Assembly (NCBI RefSeq): GCF_000003815.2
Contig: NC_049992.1
Coordinates: 18,447,745 to 18,511,744 of the forward strand
Direction of reading: 5' to 3'
DNA: 64,000 bases
DNA from: Branchiostoma floridae
Taxonomy: Eukaryota; Chordata; Leptocardii; Amphioxiformes; Branchiostomatidae
Below, piece by piece: positions 54,759-64,000 of this stretch (position 1 is its first letter; each line of letters opens with the position of its first letter). The notes under the pieces are model-generated. The model had not been told where the DNA came from and made no database searches. It worked only from the letters and a program-made list of their open reading frames with translations. A program made the translations under genes and the position numbers.

Positions 54759-55194
54759 CTACACTCAACAAATCCTCTGTGATGTACTATGTTGTATAGG
54801 TAACAACATAGTACTACGTACTTTGATGCCCACAACATTGCCTCACTATTTCTTTGCAAAGGTTTGCACTTTAACACTCTATTTGGCTCCCACGTCAATC
54901 AAAAGAAAGTAACATAGTTAAAGCTTAAGTAAAAGTTCTACCCGTCAGATGGACAATAGGGGACCTCTCAAATTACCCGTCAGACCACCTTCTCGACCCT
55001 CGGGTGCCATCTCTACACTAACGAGTACCCTTTGTGATAAATCCAGCTATACAGAAAAGTCCTCGTCCCAGGTGAGACAGACTACACCTGTTAATACAAA
55101 ATCCCTCTCAGTGGGACTCTCGTGTATTAAGGGAACAATACGCAATCTAGCAAACTAGTCTCGAGTAAAAGTTTAAATTCTTAGATTCCTATGT

Positions 55195-55506
55195 AAAGCT
55201 AAGGGCACAAGCCGCCGTACGTGAAATTTGTCCGTATACGTTTTTTTAGGCCACGTCCGCAACGTATTTCTGAAAACGTGGAGAACGACTGGCAAGAGCA
55301 GGGAGGGAGTACGTCAACGCACGGCACACAAAGTTCTGCCTGCACGTAAAGTCCTACGGAGTGTCTGCGTGCTCCAAAATCCGTCGGATTCCCTACGAGT
55401 TCGTACGGAGGCGATACTTACCACTTGTGGATACCAAAAGATTGCCCACGTTTTGGCACGTAGACAGCACGTATTTGCACGTACGGCGGGTTGTGCCCTT
55501 AGCTTT
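55195..55506. mobile_element. MITE with AAAGCTAAGGGCACAAGC termini
   Basis: Inverted ends of about 28 bp (AAAGCTAAGGGCACAA...CCGTACGTG) bound 312 bp. The interior is rich in CGTACG and ACGTA motifs, unlike its AT-rich surroundings. Confidence 0.82.
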
Positions 55507-55859
55507 AATCTAACAATTGAAACCATTCCAGGCGGTGGCCAATTAAAATAGATGTCTGTTCCCCCGTGATATACCAAATTAAAGGCAGTACAATTAACTC
55601 TTTGCCCCAGGTAACAATTTAAAACTGAAAGCCTACGCCTCTTGAAGGGCCTCTATATTTGCCTCAGGTGAAAGTATAGGCATCTTCAATCAATGAGTTG
55701 CCTTTGTTTTGAAGGGATAACTCGGAATTTTGAGATGCTCTACTTCATTATAAGTAGATTTGAATAGTCTGTATGAGCGCAGTTTTTTCCTTGCGTTTTA
55801 AAGTTTTATGAACAATGACAAGTTTTTAGCTTTGAAAAAGACCACTAACGTTAACGTTA

Positions 55860-56364
55860 GGCCACAGCAAGTAAATTTTATGGATGACATCCTCTGCAGA
55901 CTGCAAAAATAGTGAGATAGGGCGAAAAAAAAACAAGATGGGTAAAAAAAAACAAGATGGCTAAATTTTCAAAAAGACACCATAAATGTTGTAAGAAGAG
56001 TAAAAGTGACAAAATATGGTAGTACTGACGACAAATCATTCATTCCTGTATTAAAGAAGTGAACTAGTGTAGTAGACTGGTATCACTTACCAAGTTGGCA
56101 ACTTCACTTATGACTTCCATAGTGGTGCCATTTTTCCAACTATCCTGCTGGTTTCCCTCTATAACTACAATCATGGCTACCTCGCTAATGTCACTTCTAC
56201 AAGTACAATAATTAGGTTATGATACAACATACTTTCCCATTTTGGTACTTTCTTGTCATGTTGACCATCTCCGAAGAAGAAAAAAATTCTTGTTTTTTTT
56301 TTTTAAATCAGGCAAAAATTAATGAGCGCGCGGATGTCATCCATAAAATTTACTTGCTGTGGCC
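55860..56364. mobile_element. MITE with GGCCACAG termini and TTA target duplication
   Basis: This 505 bp copy of the family at 378-903 is internally inverted relative to it. TTA lies directly outside both ends. Shared inner blocks include GCAGACTGCAAAAATAGT, CACTAGTGT-like and TTCTACAAGTACAATAATT. Confidence 0.85.
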
Positions 56365-56704
56365 TTACCACTGTGCAGTAGATGCACCTGTTTGTTGAAA
56401 ATGATCAAAAGTACAAAAATATTCTCTGCCAAACTCTTTAACAAGATTGGCTAGTGCAGTCGAAAAAAAGCCGCTAAGGGCCGCTTCCTTCCAGTAGCTA
56501 TCTACCAATTAAAATCATGTTCAGAATTCGATATTTCACAACCAGACTTAGCCAGTTTTTTAGAGTTGCTTTCGTGGATGAGGAATTACTGTTGTACCGC
56601 CTACTTTGTGTCATCATTGACATATTCTGTAGAAAATGTGATGCAATCTTGTTCACATTTTTGTTGATCTGGTTTCTAGGTAACATTCTGCTGTACGTGT
56701 TACG

Positions 56705-59333
<2,629 letters not shown>

Positions 59334-59883
59334 ATGTCCAGACACCTTAATCTGCAGACAGATCAACTGGTGGCATAACTCAAGCAGTTTAGCTGGCCAA
59401 GGTGCGTTCTGAGAGAGAAAACTCTTTGGCCATGCAGCTTAACTTCCGTCTCTCACCGGTAGATCATAGACACCTTTTTTCTCAAGCGGCGGCCATGATA
59501 GATCGAAACCAAGGCCAATGTAGCAAATAATAGACTGTCCATCATAATTAGCAGTTCAACCGATGATAACATGGCCATTATGAAATCGACCAATAAGAGA
59601 ATGGCTGCATGTCCGTCAAATATTTGTATTATTACGTTTTCATTTTGCATGTCTTAAGGGACTATGGTATCAGTCAACGCTACTCTAAATTGTTACAGCT
59701 TTCGGTGCATAACACAAGTTATAATATTAATTATTTGATTTTATATTGGGAAAATTTGTTTGGTTTGGGGGAAAACTAACTGGGTTGTAAAAATTAGTTG
59801 AATGAATGTGTACTGTGAGGGGTCTAATGTAGTTATCTATCTATCAATTATCTATCAATTTCATTTTCATATTTTCAATTGTA

Positions 59884-59889
59884 AATAAA
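59884..59889 (+). terminator. Polyadenylation signal of the 56.7 kb gene
   Basis: An AATAAA 551 bp after the stop codon at 59333, followed within about 60 bp by a GT/T-rich stretch (GTGGTTGGTTTCTTTCTT). Confidence 0.6.
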
Positions 59890-60129
59890 GTCCATGGCAA
59901 GGGAACACATGAAGATAATTTTAAAAAGTGGTTGGTTTCTTTCTTCAAGCGCCGGTGAGCTTTAAATGGGCTTTTTCGGCTTTTCCTGTTTATGTTATTG
60001 TTTTTAGGGTGCCCATCCGCCCCACTCATACCCTGCATATTTCCCCAAAACTCAGAAGTTAAATATCAGTCGATTCCAACGTCGTTCATGTGCAGAGATG
60101 ATGCCATCGCATGGGGGATATATGATCAT

Positions 60130-60600
60130 CTATGTCATACCTGTGACGCGAAAACGATCTATACGGGTGTTCCGGACCATGTGATAACTTCCGTATCACA
60201 CATGTTCTAAGTTTGTATCACACAGGCTTCCTTCGAGTAAATTGAACTATTTCGAACGGGCCGAATACGGCACGGTTGGAAATTGGAATACCGGATTCGG
60301 ACGTTAGAATTGCTGTTGTTACAATCTTTTGTTCAAGGACACCACATTTTCTCAACTTAATTGCATTTCGCATCGAAATATGTGTTTTCGCAGGTGGGCA
60401 TGACATAGATAAAATACAACACGGTGTATTCCGCATCACCCTCGGTCCCAGCCCTCCCGCGGGTCGGATCACCCTCCCGCCGTCGGGCGATCCTTCCCCC
60501 GGTCGGGCTGGTACCTCGGGTGATACGGAATACACCGTGTTGTATTCCATATTTATGTCATCGCTGAGCCATAAGGTGTGACAGCAATGCCTGGAGTTCG
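60130..60600. mobile_element. Two-copy dispersed element (copy 2)
   Basis: It shares block order with 29965-30370 but is longer. An inverted pair AATACAACACGGTGTATTCC (about 60412) and GGAATACACCGTGTTGTATT (about 60528) flanks a GC-rich segment with repeated CCCTCCCG(C)CGGGTCGG. Class unknown. Confidence 0.6.
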
Positions 60601-60609
60601 AGTTCAAAC

Positions 60610-62200
60610 CGCATGAGGAGACAAAAACCTTCCATACGGTGCCCTATCGGGCATTGACCTTTGCTACAACATTGAGGTGATATTAATTTCAAAGCTTTTG
60701 AGGCGTTTTGTTGTGTCTTCACGGCGTTGGCAATTTCACCTGAATAGATGACAAATGGTCTGCCATGAGAAAATGGCGTCCTTTGTTCACTGTGTGGGGC
60801 GACATTTCAAGTATGTCAACAGTGCATGGGAAATATCAACGCTAAATGTTGCGAAAACGAAGCTAGTGCACCACTGCATAACATATACGTTTATTTACAT
60901 GTACATGGCACGCACAGAGTCAAAAATCACTAGACAGATACAGTATAAAAAGGTGTACAGTGGCAAGTGATACTAGCTAACATGTTGCAAACATGATTGT
61001 TACAGTGACGGTCATCTTTTCTGTATAATTTTTCCACACGACATTATAAGCAAAAATGTCTCCTTGACACACAATATACAACCATGTACTAGTTAAGAAC
61101 GGTTGTTAACAACAAGAGTAGTGCAGAATCACAACACTCCAACAAGAAATATACAGTATGAAAAGTTGTACAGATGCAAATGATTCTAACGTACATGACG
61201 TAAAACATTAAAAGTACAAAAACTTATCATTTATACATGTGATGGTCATCTTTTTTCCTATTCACTGCTTCCAAGAAATAGTCAAGGCCTTCATTATAGT
61301 AGACCAAGGACGTTGAGTAGACCAAGAAACTTTTAATAGACTACCTAGCAACGTAATTGACCTTCATTGTCTGTCTCAAATGTACATCCCCTTTGTTAAT
61401 GCCTTTACACTATAGGTAGTTTTTGTTCACTTACAGTTAGCCTATACGGGTAAAAATTTGCAATGATTTTTTTAAGAATACCATACTTGAGACAACATGG
61501 TGATAGCAGCAGTCATTCGGGATACGGACAGTGGCAGTTTACATTGAGGAAAACATTGTCTTTGTGTTTCGATTTCTGCCTCATGATCCCTATTTGAAAC
61601 AATCTCACTAGATAGCCTATTCCACAGCTCTAATTAATAAGTAAAATTTCTTATCACTGTGGATGACAGTACAGGAGGAATCAGGGATCTCTAGTAGCTC
61701 CACCAGGCCTTCCTACGGTAGTATGGATAGTAGAATTCGGCAAAAGTCGAATAATAATTGGCTAGGAAAGTCAGTCCACAAGAAGGCTAACATTTCTCAG
61801 TCAAATCCTATGGTAGCGAATCACTCTACCTATAGCCAGCGTAGTTAGTCTGGCAGAAACTAGGTCTCTAAAGTGTCCATGTGCATTGAACTGCTCACAT
61901 GGTGCATCTGTCTGTGTTTTGGTACATTAGGCCTGTACACACAATAAGATTTTTAATGCCACATCAGTCACTAACACTAGCAACGATAGCAAAAATCACA
62001 TCCAAAATAACAATACAAAGATATGTCTATTCTCTTTCAAACTTAAACGAAAATTTGAATTCAATTTGCAAACATTTGAAGCGCATGTAGCTGACATTAT
62101 TTGCTTTTAAGACAGGCAAGGACGATACGGCACTGCACTCAAGTTATCATCTTATTTCAACAGTGCCACACAGATAGAAGGTAAAAGTAGTCCCATAGCC
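60610..62200. other. Probable 3' UTR / 3' flank of the channel-subunit gene
   Basis: This lies downstream of the minus-strand stop at 62655. TTTATT at 60890-60895 (AATAAA on the minus strand) is a candidate polyadenylation signal. Two diverged copies of a segment ending GTGATGGTCATCTTTT occur near 60945-61020 and 61155-61255. No other gene supported. Confidence 0.35.
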
Positions 62201-62219
62201 TTTTGAGGCCGGAATCTCT

Positions 62220-62505
62220 CTTAGACACTCATACACACACACACTCACACTCACTCACTCACTCATTCACTCACTCACTCACTCACTCACTCACTCACTC
62301 ACTCACTCACTCACTCACTCACTCACTCACTCTGACTCACTCACTCACTCATACACTCACTCACTCACTCACTCACTCACTCACTCACTCACTCACTCAC
62401 TCACTCACTCACTCACTCACTCACTCACTCACTCACTCACTCACTCACTCACTCACTCATACACTCACTCACTCACTCACTCACTCACTCACTCACTCAC
62501 ATCAG
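62220..62505. repeat. (ACTC)n microsatellite
   Basis: About 285 bp of almost uninterrupted (ACTC)n with a few CACTCATACACTC and CTCTGACTC breaks, about 150 bp downstream of the channel-subunit stop codon. Confidence 0.95.
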
Positions 62506-62654
62506 TGATTTTCTTGATTATATACCGAAAAAGAAAGTGCAAACATTCATTTTTTAGAGTTGGTCCTAACCACCTATACATTCAATCCAACTACTAACAC
62601 CACAGCGGGTTTCACAAAATCGTCGGGACAATCGACCTATCTCAGCCTCAGGTA

Positions 62655-63216
62655 CTAGGTGTATGTGTACCCTGACTTTTCAGAGGAGTACAGGTTTTGT
62701 GGTGGGGGGTGCATCGGCAGGTTCTTGCCTGGAGCTGAATATGACGGGGGCTGGGTGATGAAATAGCCGGACTGTGCCCCCGGTGGTGCTGCTGCTGCTG
62801 CTGATGCCCCCGGTGCTTGCGGAGGTACCGAGATGGGTACGTGAATAGAGCACGCCTTTCTCTGAATAGAGCACGCCTGATGACACTGGTACCAACAGTA
62901 GATCATGAGGACGGTGAAGATGAAGGTCCCGATGCTGGTCCACAGCATGGAGTGGAACATGGCGTCATACGTGAACAGTCGGGTCAGCAGGACTTTCTAC
63001 AATTCGAGAAGAAGATAAAATCGAAAATCAGTGCTACAGTCCCATCTGGAAAGAAAACGGACCTCTGTAGGTAGTTTACCGGCTGTTTTCTGCACTTTCC
63101 GGCGTGACCTCTACCTGCACCCGAGGGGCATCCTAAAGTCACTGGGCTGTTTTGGGGCACGGCGGGGCCCCTGGAGTTTTGAACTCACAGTTAAAATCAA
63201 CCGGTGTATGTGTGTG

Positions 63217-63249
<33 letters not shown>

Positions 63250-63607
63250 GCGTGTGTGTGTGTGCGTGCGTGCGTGCGTGTGTGTGTGTGTTATATTTTT
63301 GTGTATGTCTGCCTGTGTGTGTGTATGTGTCTGCCCGTGTGTGTTTGTGTGTACGCACTGCACTAGAGATCTTTCAAAAACGCTGTGTTTTTTTTCAAAG
63401 TGTATCCATATTTACAATTCCGGCGGATAAATGTTCATGAAAGTTACATATAAAGTCTACAGATATGATGATACTGACCGTTGGCCTGTCTGGATGATAC
63501 AGACACTTGTAGGATTGTCCAGGAGCGTAGGTGTCGTTGAAATTCAGGACATTTGCACGATTGTCCCTTTCATCGTCGCTGCATCGCACCGTAACACACT
63601 GTCTATT
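62655..63607 (-). CDS. BK-beta (KCNMB) / TipE-like channel auxiliary subunit, C-terminal two exons
   Basis: Two exons, 63607-63479 and 62996-62655 (stop), join at phase 0; the N-terminal part with the first membrane helix lies beyond the window. The upstream exon is a Cys-rich extracellular segment ([11 protein letters not shown] ... [22 protein letters not shown]). The last exon gives [18 protein letters not shown], then the second membrane helix ([18 protein letters not shown]). This order, with paired cysteines and CxYHP-V/LL-R-Y--xxFHxxxW, resembles the beta subunits of large-conductance Ca2+-activated K+ channels and the insect TipE group. The cytosolic tail of about 75 residues has an ACSIQ/ACSIH duplication, Ala and Pro runs and PPSYSAP and PPPQNLY motifs, longer than in vertebrate KCNMB proteins. 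Assignment between KCNMB and TipE-like is uncertain. Confidence 0.62.
63205..63345. repeat. (TG)n / (TGCG)n microsatellite
   Basis: A run of TG repeats with CGTG interruptions from 63205 to about 63292, then a looser TG-rich stretch to 63352. It lies in the last intron of the channel-subunit gene. Confidence 0.9.
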
Positions 63608-63644
63608 CTGTGAACGAACGTGAATAGTTTCATCAGGTTGGTAA

Positions 63645-64000
63645 TGAATGAAAGATCTTTATTGTACATTCATGCTCAAACAAGTACAGGTCTTAGCGAC
63701 AAGGCTTTGATACATGCGTATAAGAAAATTGTATCATACTAACGTTACATCTACAGAGACTACTGCATGCTAGCCATCATCATCATCGTTCGGCTGCAGC
63801 GCTAGTATGTACAGGCTTAACTTCTCGCTTCTTAAGACAGTTGTAAACATAAGGGCAGATGTAATCAATAATATATGATTTATCTAGTTGCATAAAGAGT
63901 ATCCATTTTCCATACTATTCAAATAGCGGAAATTAGGGAACATATCTTGCATGCAACCGAAGGGTAAGTGGTACGTTGCTAAATAGATAAAAAATCTACT
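63645..64000 (-). mobile_element. LINE 3' end, continues beyond window
   Basis: The edge GTAATGAATGAAAGATCTTTATTGTACATTCATGC matches the tail side of the LINE fragment at 23071. On the minus strand FPNFRYLNSMENGYSLCN resembles FPQFRHMIMSSTDKF from that fragment. It is inserted about 40 bp from a channel-subunit exon. Confidence 0.55.

Noticed and set aside
62220-62505. CRISPR or telomere-like array
   Set aside because: The unit is a plain 4 bp microsatellite without spacers. It is not the TTAGGG repeat, and the genome is eukaryotic.
62203-62508. Open frame of Leu-Thr-His-Ser repeats
   Set aside because: It is a translation of the (ACTC)n microsatellite.

Overview
This is animal nuclear DNA: intron-rich genes with GT-AG junctions and consistent codon phase, AATAAA signals, tRNA-derived SINEs, 3' ends of LINEs, a deleted mariner and many short inverted-repeat transposons (MITEs), with no bacterial-style operons. 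The protein set (TFIIIC subunit GTF3C3, an animal enolase, an SLC46 folate-type transporter, a BK-beta/TipE-like channel subunit) and the repeat style suggest a marine invertebrate deuterostome, most likely a cephalochordate such as amphioxus. That assignment is an inference.

Layout. From 10.8 down to 1.9 kb on the minus strand is a six-exon gene for a 442-residue secreted protein: signal peptide, charged helical region, then about 295 residues rich in Ala/Glu/Gly/Asp/Lys; I do not recognise it. From 17.46 to 13.8 kb (minus) is a five-exon SLC46 transporter of 473 residues. It is head-to-head, across about 950 bp, with a 16-exon GTF3C3 gene (18.4-36.5 kb, plus; 948 residues). GTF3C3 is tail-to-tail with a 12-coding-exon enolase (48.2-37.7 kb, minus; 435 residues), whose probable non-coding first exon and promoter lie near 51.8 kb. 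From 56.7 to 59.3 kb (plus) is a three-exon gene for an unrecognised 361-residue protein with one hydrophobic segment. At the right edge (62.7-63.6 kb, minus) are the last two coding exons of a two-transmembrane channel auxiliary subunit, whose 5' part lies outside the window. The exon coordinates were derived by hand from splice-site motifs, phase continuity and, for GTF3C3 and enolase, residue-by-residue agreement with the family.

Introns and spacers are packed with repeats. These include several MITE families (one with CAGGG/CCCTG ends and 5-6 bp target duplications, one MULE-like with a 9 bp duplication, TTAA- and TTA-flanked families), hairpin foldbacks, SINEs, LINE tails, minisatellites and microsatellites. 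The most striking pattern is that GTF3C3 has at least five places where a piece spanning an exon-intron boundary has been duplicated, in two cases into arrays of six to eight copies that keep splice signals. Enolase exon 6 shows the same thing at its acceptor.

Functionally, GTF3C3 (RNA polymerase III transcription), enolase (glycolysis) and SLC46 (proton-coupled substrate uptake) are housekeeping-type genes with no obvious shared pathway. Their neighbourhood gives no evidence of an operon or cluster.
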